From the NCBI GenBank assembly GCA_026770025.1, contig JAMXDE010000005.1, positions 2,108,001-2,172,000 on the forward strand: a DNA stretch of 64,000 nt, written 5' to 3'. Position 1 is the stretch's first letter. The number at the start of each line of letters is the position of its first letter. The position numbers and the translations under genes were made by a program. Below the pieces are notes generated by a model, which was not told the origin of the DNA, searched no databases, and saw only the letters and a list, made by a program, of their open reading frames with translations. Source of the DNA: Craspedostauros australis (Eukaryota; Bacillariophyta; Bacillariophyceae; Mastogloiales; Achnanthaceae). Shown piece after piece: positions 1 to 9,475 of the stretch.

Positions 1-350
1 TTGTCGCTTTGTGATGGAACCAAACAACGTGCCCAAACAACCAAGCGTGTTGATGTTGATGTGTTTCGCCGCGATGTCTCATCACAAAGCAACAACGCGA
101 TTCTCATTTTGTGGCCTCGATTCAATGGACTAACTTCAATAAACTCGATTGACTGATCCGAACCTTACAACCGAAGATCAGTTCGGAACAGTCTGCCATT
201 CGCACGTTGGAAAATTTTGGACTCCTCTTGAATAGTCGTAGTTTAGGAGCATAGTTTAGCAGTATAGTGCTCTGCTCTGCACCACTCCACAGGTCCTCTC
301 CTCCCTTCTATTATATTATACTTTCTAAAAGAGTATTATGAGTAAGCTGG
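1..350. other. Gene-free stretch at window edge
   Basis: No supportable coding signal is seen on either strand. It lies downstream of the minus-strand hydrolase gene, so its right part (about 250-350, AT-rich with a TATTATATTATA run) probably holds that gene's 3' UTR and polyadenylation region. Confidence 0.4.
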
Positions 351-981
351 CTACAACCGACTTGGTCCAACCACACTCGTTGCGTGGTTTGCGGCAACGT
401 TGTCATTCGCGAGCACCGCTCCCGTCGGCGTTGTCGATCGCATCTTCTTGGGTGGTACTTTGCTTCTGCGTGACAACCATTCCATGACGCTAGGCACCGT
501 CGGTCCGCCGGTCATGAAGTGCACCGCCGTATCCTGATGCGCCGTCGCAGGGACGTAGATCTCGTCAACCTCCGACAATCCGCACATCCGCAGGGTCTGC
601 GCGGTTTCGGCAGTGGACGTGAAGGGCACGGTGTCGTCCTCGATACCATGCACGAGAACGCACGAAGGGAAGTAGTTGTCCATGGGGATGCTGTCTTCCT
701 GGAAGGACCGCAAGAACTGCTTCAATCGCCGCGCTGGCGAGTTCCACTCGAACCGCTCTCGCGAATACTCGTTGGCGGCTTTCATCGGTGACAGCTCCTC
801 CACGCCACGAGCGGCCTCGTAGTCGAAATGGTGCGATATATCGTACGGCCCGGAGAGACCGACAAATGCATCGATATCCAGCAAGTGATCGCAGCCAGGT
901 ATTGTGTTGCGTCGTGCTGGCTGGTCTGTAGAGGATTGCGCTTGCGCTTGTGGTTGTGGTTGTGCGTAAATATTATGTTGT

Positions 982-1013
<32 letters not shown>

Positions 1014-2051
1014 CTGTTGATCATACTCGTTGGCCTTCTTTCTCTCCTGCTGCAGCACGAGACACCGTTTCAAACGTTCAACCAGCATCAGCATGGCGAT
1101 GTGCGCACCAGAGGAATGTCCCATGACGACGGTGCCGATCGCGGCTGTTGGATTGCGCACTTTGGTGTCAAACCAGCGTGGGTGCCGCCGTTTCAAGCAT
1201 CGGTAGGCCAATTCCAGATCTCCCGCTTGGCTGTTGGCGTGGGCAGTCGGGTACGTGCGATATCCGACGATGGCGACCACCATGTTGCGTTGCAGGAATG
1301 GCGAGGCCACCAACCGGTAGAACCACGGCTTGCCGCTGCCCCAAGCCCCACCATGCACAAAGAAGAGGATGCCAGACACGGCGTCATCATCCATCTTGTT
1401 GCCTCCTGCATCGGATTCGGGTCGCAGAATGTCCATGAATTGCAGGTCGTGCCGCCCATATTGCAGACGCTCCACGCGCTGCGTCAGATCCAGGAATCGC
1501 CGTGCCGCACGTGGATCGGCAATCCCGGCCACCGGTATGGTCGCCGTGACCAGGAAATCGCAAATGTCGCGGAATCCGCCAGTATCGCGCACATGATTCT
1601 GCGATGCGATCGGCAGCAGGACGCCGAGGTACCTCGTGATCCGATCTCCCAGCTCCGGTCCGATGGGCAGATGAGGATGATGCATCTGGCGCAGGACATC
1701 GTGTCGCAGGGACAGGAAGGTTCCCAGCACGCGGTTGCGGATCTGACGTTTGCGGGGGTCGTCGCTTTCGCTGTAATGTCGAATGTAAGACGTGCGGGTT
1801 GCTGTGGCTGATTTGACAGGCAGTGCGCGGTCTCTGTGAAGCGTTCCGTGAGGTGGAAACCGAGGTGCCGACAAGGACAGCTCGTACGCCTTTGCTGTCA
1901 GCAGTGGATTCACATCAGTTTTGCTCGTCTGCCGCAGGTGCTGCTTCTGAGGATGGTGGCCTTGCTGGTTTCCTTCGTTTTCGGTAGCCTTGCCCATACT
2001 CGTAGTTGTGCTTGCATTCATCGTATGATGTTGTGTACTCGAAGAGCTCAT
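351..2051 (-). CDS. Alpha/beta-hydrolase, isoprenylcysteine methylesterase-like carboxylesterase
   Basis: A single-exon 566-residue protein with a true ATG at 2051. The core is an alpha/beta-hydrolase of the BD-FAE/prenylcysteine methylesterase group. It has an oxyanion-hole motif HGGAWGSG at about residue 240, a nucleophile elbow GHSSGAH at about 320, an acid in HGIEDDTVP and a late histidine in ATAHQD, giving a complete Ser-Asp-His triad. Family members hydrolyse small esters; plant ICME demethylates prenylcysteine methyl esters. The first 90 residues or so are polar and low in complexity. A glutamine run and QPQAQAQ tract interrupt the core just after the nucleophile elbow and must form a surface loop. 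No convincing signal peptide or membrane segment is seen. The substrate is inferred only from family resemblance. The gene is divergent from NSA2. Confidence 0.8.
977..1020. repeat. CAG/CTG trinucleotide tract
   Basis: An uninterrupted TTG/CTG-type triplet run on the plus strand, read as glutamine codons in the minus-strand hydrolase. It is likely to vary in length between strains. Confidence 0.85.
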
Positions 2052-2514
2052 GAAACAGTGAGGTCGATAGGTTGATGGGTCGAGCGATGGTGAGGCAACG
2101 TCTCGCTGCCAGATACGATCGTGTTTGTTCGTTTGAGTTTCTTGATGTCTTGGATCAGTCGTGTGATGTGCAGTTCATTCACGAGTGATTGTTTCCAAAA
2201 AACGACAGCAAACGTGGCGTCTGTCATCGTTGGTGTTTGAGTTAGAAACTTCACCCACCCAAAATCGAAGGCGCAGAACGATCGACCATGGCGGTCGTTC
2301 CCAAACACAAACACACACTCACGCGCGTACACGCACAGAGAGTACGGTCGTGTCCATTGTGTGCGACGCCTCAATCCCACAACACAGACCAAACATCGTT
2401 GCCTCCACTCCCATCATCCTTGTCGGTAACACAACATACAGGATCTCGTATTATACCTGTCCAAGTATTGCATTATATAATAGAATAGTATTATACTATA
2501 CTCCAACTGACAAG
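2052..2514. promoter_or_regulatory. Shared divergent promoter region (hydrolase / NSA2)
   Basis: 463 bp separate the two divergent start codons. An AT-rich TATA-like stretch (about 2471-2500, containing TATATAATAG) lies 20-45 bp before the NSA2 ATG, but it could also sit in its 5' UTR. No other motif was recognised. Confidence 0.35.
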
Positions 2515-3297
2515 ATGCCGCAGCACGAGCACATGGAACGCCACCGCAAGCTCCACGGACGTCGCTTCGACGCCGAGGAGCGCGATCGCAAGAAGGAGGC
2601 ACGGTTGGTGCACAAGCGCTCCGAGTTCGCGCAGAAGGTGCACGGCATCCGCGCCAAGCTCTACAACAAGAGACGGTACAAGGAGAAGGCCACGATGCGC
2701 AAGACCATCGCCATGCACAACGAGCGCAACAACAAGCACGCGAACGACGAGGCCGTGGCGGAGGGTGCCGTGCCAGCCTACCTGCTCGATCGTGAGGGCG
2801 TCAGCCGCGCCAAGGTGCTCAGCAACACCGTCAAGCAGAAGCGCAAGGAGAAGGCCGGCAAGTGGGAGGTGCCCATTCCCAAGGTCAAGCCCGTGGCGGA
2901 TGATGAGATGTTCAAGGTCATGAAGACGGGCAGGCGCCAGAAGAAGGCGTGGAAGCGCGTCGTCACCAAATGCACCTTCGTGGGAGACAGCTTCACAAGG
3001 AACAACCCCAAGTACGAGCGCTTCATCCGCCCGTCCGGTCTGCGCATGAGGAAGGCCAACGTCACGCATCCGGAGCTAAAGACCAGCTTCCAGCTCGATA
3101 TCATCGGGGTGCGCAAGAACCCCAGCTCGCAGCTCTACACCAACCTCGGAGTGCTCACGAAGGGTACCGTCATCGAGGTCAACGTCAGCGACCTGGGTCT
3201 CGTCACGACATCCGGTAAGGTGGCCTGGGGAAAGATGGCGCAGGTCACCAACAACCCAGAGCTGGACGGCTGCGTCAATGCCGTTCTGTTGGTGTAA
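2515..3297 (+). CDS. NSA2: Ribosome biogenesis protein NSA2
   Basis: A 260-residue protein, exactly the size of human and yeast NSA2 and colinear with them from MPQ..EH through the C-terminal DGC.NAVLLV. Diagnostic stretches are [39 protein letters not shown] and [11 protein letters not shown]. The N-terminal half is highly basic and the C-terminal half is an S8e-like beta fold. NSA2 is a nucleolar and nuclear assembly factor of pre-60S particles needed for 27S pre-rRNA processing. The frame is open further upstream, but ATG 2515 matches the family start. No intron is seen. The gene runs convergently towards the mitochondrial-carrier gene. Confidence 0.97.
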   Translation: MPQHEHMERHRKLHGRRFDAEERDRKKEARLVHKRSEFAQKVHGIRAKLYNKRRYKEKATMRKTIAMHNERNNKHANDEAVAEGAVPAYLLDREGVSRAKVLSNTVKQKRKEKAGKWEVPIPKVKPVADDEMFKVMKTGRRQKKAWKRVVTKCTFVGDSFTRNNPKYERFIRPSGLRMRKANVTHPELKTSFQLDIIGVRKNPSSQLYTNLGVLTKGTVIEVNVSDLGLVTTSGKVAWGKMAQVTNNPELDGCVNAVLLV

Positions 3298-3680
3298 ACT
3301 ATTCTGATACTGTCTAGAGAGAGAACACTTGTACATTACCATTATCATTGTGAGTGTATAGTAGATGTGATTGTTTGCTGTTGCTGTGGTGATGATCATG
3401 ATGCAATGTACGAGGATGCAATGTATTATAGGATACTTTGTTCGGTTGTTCATTTCTCTCCACGAGGACTCATACTATGAGTCGCCACAGTTTGCAAGCC
3501 ATGGTTGCTCAACTGCCGCAAACGGAATCAATGCGAGTTGCATTGAGGCTGGTCCTCCTGACAATTTGGTTTCGCTGCTGCAGATTTTGACTCGTCGAAC
3601 TCGTGCTCTCTCTCTCTCTCTCTCTCTCTGTTGTGTATTTGTATTGCATTGTATTGTATGTACAAAAGCTTACAACGCTG
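3298..3680. other. Convergent intergenic region with CT microsatellite
   Basis: 383 bp between the stop codons of NSA2 and the carrier gene. It holds a (CT)n microsatellite at about 3606-3631 and AT-rich sequence suited to two polyadenylation regions. No gene was seen. Confidence 0.5.
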
Positions 3681-4829
3681 TCATCTGCGACTTCCCATGG
3701 CATTGCCGTTGGCCAGCGCGCTCGCCAACCAATCGTACACGGAGTGACCAAATGCCATCCCGACCGCCACTCGCAACGTGCCCCATCCCAGTCGCAATCG
3801 ATTCTGAGCATGCTGCAATTTGGCCAGCGCATTGGGCCGCGCCTGCAATTCCTGACCCAGCGTGTGAAAGACCTCCAGCACCGTATCGGCCTTGTACTGC
3901 GACTTGGTCCCGTACTGCACGTTGCGCGCCAAATTGAAGGGCCCGCTCACGATGGTGGCCAACGCGGCCGCCACGAAGTTGGCCGTCCACTGGTACTGGC
4001 ACGGAATCTCAAAGATGTACTGCAGCTCCAACCGCAGGAAGGTGTAGCAACCGCCAAACGTGACGTCGCGCAAGATGGTGGGGATGAGGCCGTTGGAGAA
4101 GGGACGCAGGCCGCCCTTGCGCAACATGGAGACGATCTCGGTCGTCATACCGCGGTTGACATCGCGACCCCACGTTTTGTACTTGACGGCGGAGATGGGA
4201 TTGATGACGACGGCGTTGACGGCGCCCGCGGATGTGCCGGCCAGGAAGTTGTACATCGCGCCGTTGGTGTCGTCGTCCTCCAGCGGCAGGATGGTCATGA
4301 AGAGCTGTTCCAGCGGGTAGTACAGCCCACCGGACAAGGCCCGATGGCCGACGGATTGGCCGAAGCCGAGGTACGGGTTTTGAAAGTTCTCGTATCGCAG
4401 GAAGGGAACTTGATTCTTGAGGCTGAGGTAAAGCGCCCTGTCGAATGGGTTGAAGATACCGGCTTGGGCGATGCCGGCTGTGAGTCCGCAGAAGAACGAC
4501 ATGTGGTTCACTCTCGGCACTTCTGCGGTCGTTGATGACCGTAACGCTTGCTGGCCAGGGCCATTGGCATGGTCATGATAGTGCTGACTCTGCTGCTGCT
4601 GACTCTGCTGCTGCTGACGATGATAATCATCATCAGATTGGTCCAAGCCTCCTGCCAACACTGATCCCCCCGCTGCTGGTGGAATCAATCCGGTGTCGAT
4701 AGTAGTGTGCCTCCGAGTCCGGAACGATGTCCGTCGTTCGCTGCGTCGGCGGCAACTGCCATTCCCGCTCCTGTCATTGTCTCTGTCGTTGTTGGCATGA
4801 CCTTCGCCATCACTCATTTGTGTTGCCAT
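3681..4829 (-). CDS. Mitochondrial carrier family (SLC25-like) protein
   Basis: 382 residues from the first usable ATG at 4829. The frame stays open further upstream, but without another ATG. After a polar, Gln/His/Arg-rich leader of about 130 residues come three carrier repeats. Each has a degenerate Px[D/E]xx[K/R] signature: NPFDRALYLSL, NPISAVKYKTWG and GPFNLARNVQYG. Glycine-rich helix-packing stretches such as FLAGTSAGAVNAV support six membrane helices. The family moves metabolites across the inner mitochondrial membrane and occasionally other organelle membranes. Signatures 2 and 3 lack the usual acidic residue, so transport may be atypical and the substrate cannot be predicted. It lies on the same strand as the RoxA-like gene, 576 bp upstream. 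Confidence 0.75.
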   Translation of the reverse strand: MATQMSDGEGHANNDRDNDRSGNGSCRRRSERRTSFRTRRHTTIDTGLIPPAAGGSVLAGGLDQSDDDYHRQQQQSQQQQSQHYHDHANGPGQQALRSSTTAEVPRVNHMSFFCGLTAGIAQAGIFNPFDRALYLSLKNQVPFLRYENFQNPYLGFGQSVGHRALSGGLYYPLEQLFMTILPLEDDDTNGAMYNFLAGTSAGAVNAVVINPISAVKYKTWGRDVNRGMTTEIVSMLRKGGLRPFSNGLIPTILRDVTFGGCYTFLRLELQYIFEIPCQYQWTANFVAAALATIVSGPFNLARNVQYGTKSQYKADTVLEVFHTLGQELQARPNALAKLQHAQNRLRLGWGTLRVAVGMAFGHSVYDWLASALANGNAMGSRR

Positions 4830-5405
4830 TGTGATTGCCTCCGCAGATGGTTGCTGCTTCTCGCGGTGATGCTGATGATGCTGGCGATACTGATGTGCCT
4901 GCCTCTGGTTGTGCTTGATGGGTTGCCTGGCTGCGATTACTCTGATGGCGCAACTATCTGCACCGCACTTGTACGAGTGTGGGTATCGTGGAGTATGTGG
5001 ATACGCTGTTGGTGCAAGTGGACTTTGGAGCGGGTGCGTTCGTGGTCGAATGTTGCTTGTGCCAAGATGTCCGCCAAACGAATGAAGCAAACTGAATTCG
5101 TTCGACAAAGGTGGAAACAGTTTCCTGTGTCTCAGTCAAACGTGCAATGCGAGCAGAACTTCGACCAATACGAATATTTTACTTGTTCGGTACGATTGGC
5201 CTGTCGTCGTCCGTCACTGTCTACGTGTAGAGAGAGAGAGAAAGATAGCTCCCAAAAGAGTGTAGAAGATTGATGTTAGAGAGTCCAAGGCACTCCAACA
5301 TCAAAAAGAGTCGCAAAGCACAAAGCCGTGCCACGTTCGTAATACAGCGTCGTATATCCGTCTATCATCACCATCCCTTTTTCATTGTCCTCATTGCAAT
5401 CATCG
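4830..5405. other. Intergenic region
   Basis: 576 bp between the carrier start and the stop of the RoxA-like gene. The carrier frame remains open to about 5108 without an ATG, so a 5' UTR is likely here. A short GA-repeat occurs near 5231-5241. No gene was seen. Confidence 0.4.
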
Positions 5406-7088
5406 TCAAATGGCTGATCCGTAGAGCACCCCATCAAACACCAACTGCTTGAGGAAATCGGCAACCTCAGGAAACGATTGCAACGATGCTTCGTTGATGC
5501 CGCACGCTAACAGCGCAGCTTGGTCCAATGGGCCGCCGTTCGCGATTTGATCCACCATTTTCCCAATCTTGATGCTGTTTTCATCACTGTTTCGTTCACG
5601 GTCATCGTCATCGTCTGCGGCGTTGCGGATCACCAGATCGTGCACTTCGCCGGATGAAAACAATCTGTATTCATCGCCACCGCTGCTGGTGCCCTCTGAG
5701 ACATGGGACCATGCACACGACAGGCCCTCCGTTCGGAACAGGGCGCCTTGTCCATTCAACACAGCACTGATAGTTGTGTCGGTATTGCCCCACACGTCCA
5801 GTTCCATCCTCCACTCGTCGTCGAGGTCGCCCAGTGAAGTGGGGAATCGAACATCGGTCGGTCTCTTCGCCTCAGTCGCAAGGCGTCCGACGATATCATC
5901 CCACGCGGAATCGTTGCTCAGAACTTCTTCCACTGCGTTGCGCACCAACTCCTTCATCCTGTCCTTCACGGTGCCGCTCAAGGATGTCGCATTGCTGGTG
6001 TTAACCTCGTCGCCACTACCGCTGCTGCTGTTGCGCTCGTACTCCCGCACCAACCATTCATCCGTGTAGAACTTCGTGGCGGCTTCCGAGGTCGACGATG
6101 CCACGAATTCCGCAACGCGAGATACCAACTCCGATGCCGACGGTGCGCGACCTCCCACGCTCAACGTCGCACAGTCATTCGTCACAGCGATGCCTTGGTG
6201 CAGCACGCGAGGTGGCAGGTACAGGCAATCGCCGACGTCCAGCTCGAACTCCACCATGGGCACGTCGCCGAGATCCAGCACGCGAACCTGCGACGCTTCC
6301 ACCAGCGATTCGTATTCCCGGCGCGTTGAGATCTTCTCTCCCACCTGCCACGTCCGACGTCCCGAGGTTTGGATCAGAAATACATCGTAGCTGTCCACGT
6401 GCGGTCCGATGCCGCCGCCCTTGCGCGCAAGGCTGATCTGAGCATCGTCTCGTCTCCAGCGTGGCAGAAAACCGAAGTTCGCATCCATCCAGTCCGACAA
6501 CGACGTGATGAACCGATCCACGTCGTTGACGACCAAAGTCTGGACGACCTGATTGAACTCGTCCACGGGCAGAATCTCGTCGTTCGAATCGAATGGCCCG
6601 AGATCCAGCTGGAACGAATCCAGCTGGCTGGGGATGTGCTGGATGATTCTGGATGTTGGGAAATCTTCCTCCGCGTCGCCATTGCTGCAGTTATCGATGG
6701 CCAATTCCATCACATCGGACCAGCATGGAATGTCATTCTTCATTTCCTCCGCCGTAAAAGCTTTGCGAATCAACAGCGGCGAATGGCCCCAATAGTCTTG
6801 CACGAGTGATGACGAAAAAGGAGCGCTGACTTCATCGACTTGGACCCCGTCATGCGAATGGCGCCTCGTGCATGTTCCCGCCATCGACGAGAATGGCGAG
6901 GATGGGGCGGAAGCTTGTGGGGGCTTGGTGATGTGCGAAGCATGGTGAGGACTGACCGGACGAGGCGCGAACGCATCGATGCTCAACAAAGCCCACGCCA
7001 ACACGACGAAAGCGACAGCGTTAAGCCCTACTCCTGCTGTTGTCCTTGTTGTTGCTGTTGTCGGTGCCATTGCCTTTGTTATCGCCAT
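5406..7088 (-). CDS. Plastid-targeted RoxA/YcfD-like JmjC (cupin) ribosomal oxygenase
   Basis: 560 residues from ATG 7088; ATG 7070 is an equally good alternative. A hydrophobic signal segment (NAVAFVVLAWALL) ends in SIDA|FAPRP, the diatom plastid motif. The core follows bacterial YcfD (RoxA): YWGHSPLLIRKAF near the start, then LPRWRRDDAQISLARKGGG, then GPHVDSYDVF and GRRTWQVGEK. The Fe(II) ligands are visible as H230 and D232 (HVD) and H297 (LPPRVLHQG). YcfD is a 2-oxoglutarate/Fe(II) dioxygenase that hydroxylates an arginine of ribosomal protein uL16. A plastid copy would most simply act on plastid uL16, which is inference. The C-terminal 200 residues, with an acidic DDDDD run, match the winged-helix half of RoxA only loosely. 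The protein is longer than YcfD (about 373 residues) owing to the presequence and inserts. Confidence 0.82.
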   Translation of the reverse strand: MAITKAMAPTTATTRTTAGVGLNAVAFVVLAWALLSIDAFAPRPVSPHHASHITKPPQASAPSSPFSSMAGTCTRRHSHDGVQVDEVSAPFSSSLVQDYWGHSPLLIRKAFTAEEMKNDIPCWSDVMELAIDNCSNGDAEEDFPTSRIIQHIPSQLDSFQLDLGPFDSNDEILPVDEFNQVVQTLVVNDVDRFITSLSDWMDANFGFLPRWRRDDAQISLARKGGGIGPHVDSYDVFLIQTSGRRTWQVGEKISTRREYESLVEASQVRVLDLGDVPMVEFELDVGDCLYLPPRVLHQGIAVTNDCATLSVGGRAPSASELVSRVAEFVASSTSEAATKFYTDEWLVREYERNSSSGSGDEVNTSNATSLSGTVKDRMKELVRNAVEEVLSNDSAWDDIVGRLATEAKRPTDVRFPTSLGDLDDEWRMELDVWGNTDTTISAVLNGQGALFRTEGLSCAWSHVSEGTSSGGDEYRLFSSGEVHDLVIRNAADDDDDRERNSDENSIKIGKMVDQIANGGPLDQAALLACGINEASLQSFPEVADFLKQLVFDGVLYGSAI

Positions 7089-7795
7089 TGGTATTGTTGT
7101 GATTCTTGTCGTCGTGATCAGCGCTGGTCCTCGACCAGTACGAGCCCGTAGTCCCTGTCGATTGATAGACTGTGCAGCAGTCTCTTCAGCCACCGATCAT
7201 CCACGCATCTCGTCCAAAGAGGAGTGGATTGGATCTTTCTGATGGCTCGTGACTGGATTATGTTCATGACTGAATCGAGCGGGCTTTTTCGCCATCGATT
7301 CCGGCGCGGGTGGTTCTCGGAAGGGTTGTTCATGTCCTTGCTTCGCAGAGATCGCATTGGTCCTATCCACGACATTCACTTCAACTGCCACAACAACCGA
7401 CCTGAAGCCCTCGATGAAGCCGGGAAGAAAGCGCCGCCGCAGTCCACATGCGAACATTTTCTGTGAGCGTATTTGTACGTAACAGCATGTCGCAGTCCGA
7501 GGCCTACCCCAAAACGGACACACTTTTTGTCCAAATGACAAACTTCACCGCAGGAACCTCGCCGGGATGGCACTTCGCCACACATCATGAACAAAAGCGT
7601 GTGGTCGATGCACAGCGCACGGCGCAATCAGCTTCCGACCGAACCATGAACTCTGTGTTCTGTGAAACTTGTTGGTGAAGGTAGTAAATGTATCAAGAGA
7701 AGTTAATGTGCTCCGTGCACTTATGTATGGGGGTATTAAGTTAGTCCGGCGCATCCAGGACGCTCTTTTGGCAACACTTGGAGGCCGCGGCATGA
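7089..7795. other. Intergenic region
   Basis: 707 bp between the start of the RoxA-like gene and the stop of the heat-shock-factor gene, both on the minus strand. Open frames are short and overlap one another on both strands, with no recognisable domain. It presumably contains the RoxA-like promoter and the HSF 3' UTR. Confidence 0.4.
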
Positions 7796-9475
7796 TCACT
7801 TCCACGAGGACGACGTTGAATTGTGAGGGAAGAACACATCGGCGTCGTTGAAGTTGCCGTTTCTGCCCAGGTTATCGTCAAAATCGGACGAACCGCGTCC
7901 ATGCTGGTTAAGAAATTCGAAGTTGGAGACCTGGAGATGGATGGAACTGTCCCACGGCTTGACGTCGATGGGCGCCACCGCAGTGTTACTTGGTTTCGAA
8001 GGCCACAATGACAACGGCTCGAGCGTGTCCTGCTGTCCTCTCTTCTCAAGGTTGAGAGGGCTGAGGTCCTTGCTGGCTTCGTTCTTTGGCTTGCTTGTTG
8101 TGTGGGCCATCTCGTCGCGAAAGAAGAGGCGTTCGTAGGTTGCCAACCAGTCTTCTTCGGCGTCTAGTTGCTTCGAGGGCTGGTTGATCGAGTGGGCTCC
8201 AATATCTTGGTTGATGTGATTCGATGCGCTGTTGTGGTTCATTTCAGGCATGTGCGAAATCGGCATGCTGCATAACAGGTCTGGTCGCTGCTCCTGTGGT
8301 TGCTGTGTCGCGTTGATGTCAATGTTCAACTGCGGTGTTGGCTCTCCATAGTTGCAGGCATTCCCGGCTGCATACCCTGCGGGTGAGTTTGACGATGACG
8401 AGAGGAACGATGGCTGGGTGGGCGCATGATCTTGGAAGCCGTGAAGTTGCTGGGTCACCAGTCCTGGTGCTTGGTAGGTTGGCGAAGACAACGAGGACGG
8501 GGACGACGGTCCAAAGCGCAATCGTTCGTTGTGGTTCTCATAGCGTCGCATGGAGTGCGACTGGTCTCCGGACAAGGTACCTCCAAAAGAAGGATTGCCC
8601 GTCATCCAGTCATTATGGCCGGTGGCGGTTGAGTACGGATTCGGAGATGGCGATGGCGGTGGCGATGGCATTGGTGCGCGCCTAGGATACTGCGGGTACG
8701 ATGGAGTGCCTGTGTTCCAGTGCATCGGATAGCGGCTGTCGACGCCATTGCTGTTGCTGCTGTGTGCGTGCGATGAGGTTCGGATGGGAAAGTTAGTGAA
8801 GCTGTTATACAGCTGTCGCTTTGGGCGTTGTGGCTTGTCACGCTTGCGGCGCATGGTCAAGCAGAGTGACTGCTTGCCACGCACGAAGAGCTTGTGGTGG
8901 AACGCGCCTTTGCTTGGTCCATCCTGCAGCTTTTGGAAGCCGTAGATGTAGAGCTGGCGTGTGAAGCTGGTGAACTTGGACTGGTTGAAGTAGTCAGTCA
9001 TGACGGTGTCCACGAATTCGCGCTCCTTGTGCACGCGAAAGCTGGTGCCATCGGCCATCCAGGAGACAATATGGTCCCTGCCATCCTTCTGCACGTCCTC
9101 CAACAGCTCGTGGATCTTCCACGGGAACGGGAACTTCAGGCTGTTCATGTTGTCCTTGAAGAGCGCTTCCTTGGAGTTTCTATCGGCGTTGCTCTCCTGC
9201 CGCTCTGCGCTGGCATTGGCATTGGCGTTGTCGGTGTTCGCGCTGTTATCGAGACTCAAGTCGTTGCCGTTGGATGTGGTGTTGTGGGCAAATGTTGCTG
9301 ACGAAGCAGTGGAGTCGTCGCTGTCGCGGCGGTGATGTTGACGGTGGCGGTGGCCGTCGTGATGATGAGCGCGATGGTGGTGTCCGTCACCGTTGGCGAG
9401 GTGTGCACTTGCCTCGTTTCGTTTCGAGTTGACCACCCGATCTTGCTGCCTGTCGTTCTTATCCATGATCGACAT
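7796..9475 (-). CDS. Heat shock factor-type transcription factor
   Basis: 559 residues from ATG 9475. The HSF DNA-binding domain spans about residues 115-213 and shows FPWKIHELL, IVSWMADGTSFRVH, FVDTVMTDYFNQSKFTSFTR, QLYIYGFQKL and the late FHHKLFVRG segment. This winged-helix domain binds nGAAn heat-shock elements. It is preceded by a His/Asp/Asn-rich leader and followed by a basic cluster (MRRKRDKPQRPKRQ) that may serve as a nuclear signal. The long Pro/Ser/Asn/Gln-rich tail has no clear hydrophobic heptad trimerisation region, as is usual for the HSFs expanded in diatoms. Its target genes cannot be read from the sequence. It is a single exon. Confidence 0.93.
   Translation of the reverse strand: MSIMDKNDRQQDRVVNSKRNEASAHLANGDGHHHRAHHHDGHRHRQHHRRDSDDSTASSATFAHNTTSNGNDLSLDNSANTDNANANASAERQESNADRNSKEALFKDNMNSLKFPFPWKIHELLEDVQKDGRDHIVSWMADGTSFRVHKEREFVDTVMTDYFNQSKFTSFTRQLYIYGFQKLQDGPSKGAFHHKLFVRGKQSLCLTMRRKRDKPQRPKRQLYNSFTNFPIRTSSHAHSSNSNGVDSRYPMHWNTGTPSYPQYPRRAPMPSPPPSPSPNPYSTATGHNDWMTGNPSFGGTLSGDQSHSMRRYENHNERLRFGPSSPSSLSSPTYQAPGLVTQQLHGFQDHAPTQPSFLSSSSNSPAGYAAGNACNYGEPTPQLNIDINATQQPQEQRPDLLCSMPISHMPEMNHNSASNHINQDIGAHSINQPSKQLDAEEDWLATYERLFFRDEMAHTTSKPKNEASKDLSPLNLEKRGQQDTLEPLSLWPSKPSNTAVAPIDVKPWDSSIHLQVSNFEFLNQHGRGSSDFDDNLGRNGNFNDADVFFPHNSTSSSWK

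Noticed and set aside
828-1811. Plus-strand open frame of 327 codons opposite the hydrolase gene
   Set aside because: It is the antisense shadow of a gene with a full catalytic triad; its leucine run is simply the complement of the CAG tract.
3606-3631. (CT)n tract as a GAGA-type promoter element
   Set aside because: It lies between two convergent stop codons, so it is better explained as a microsatellite in 3' sequence.
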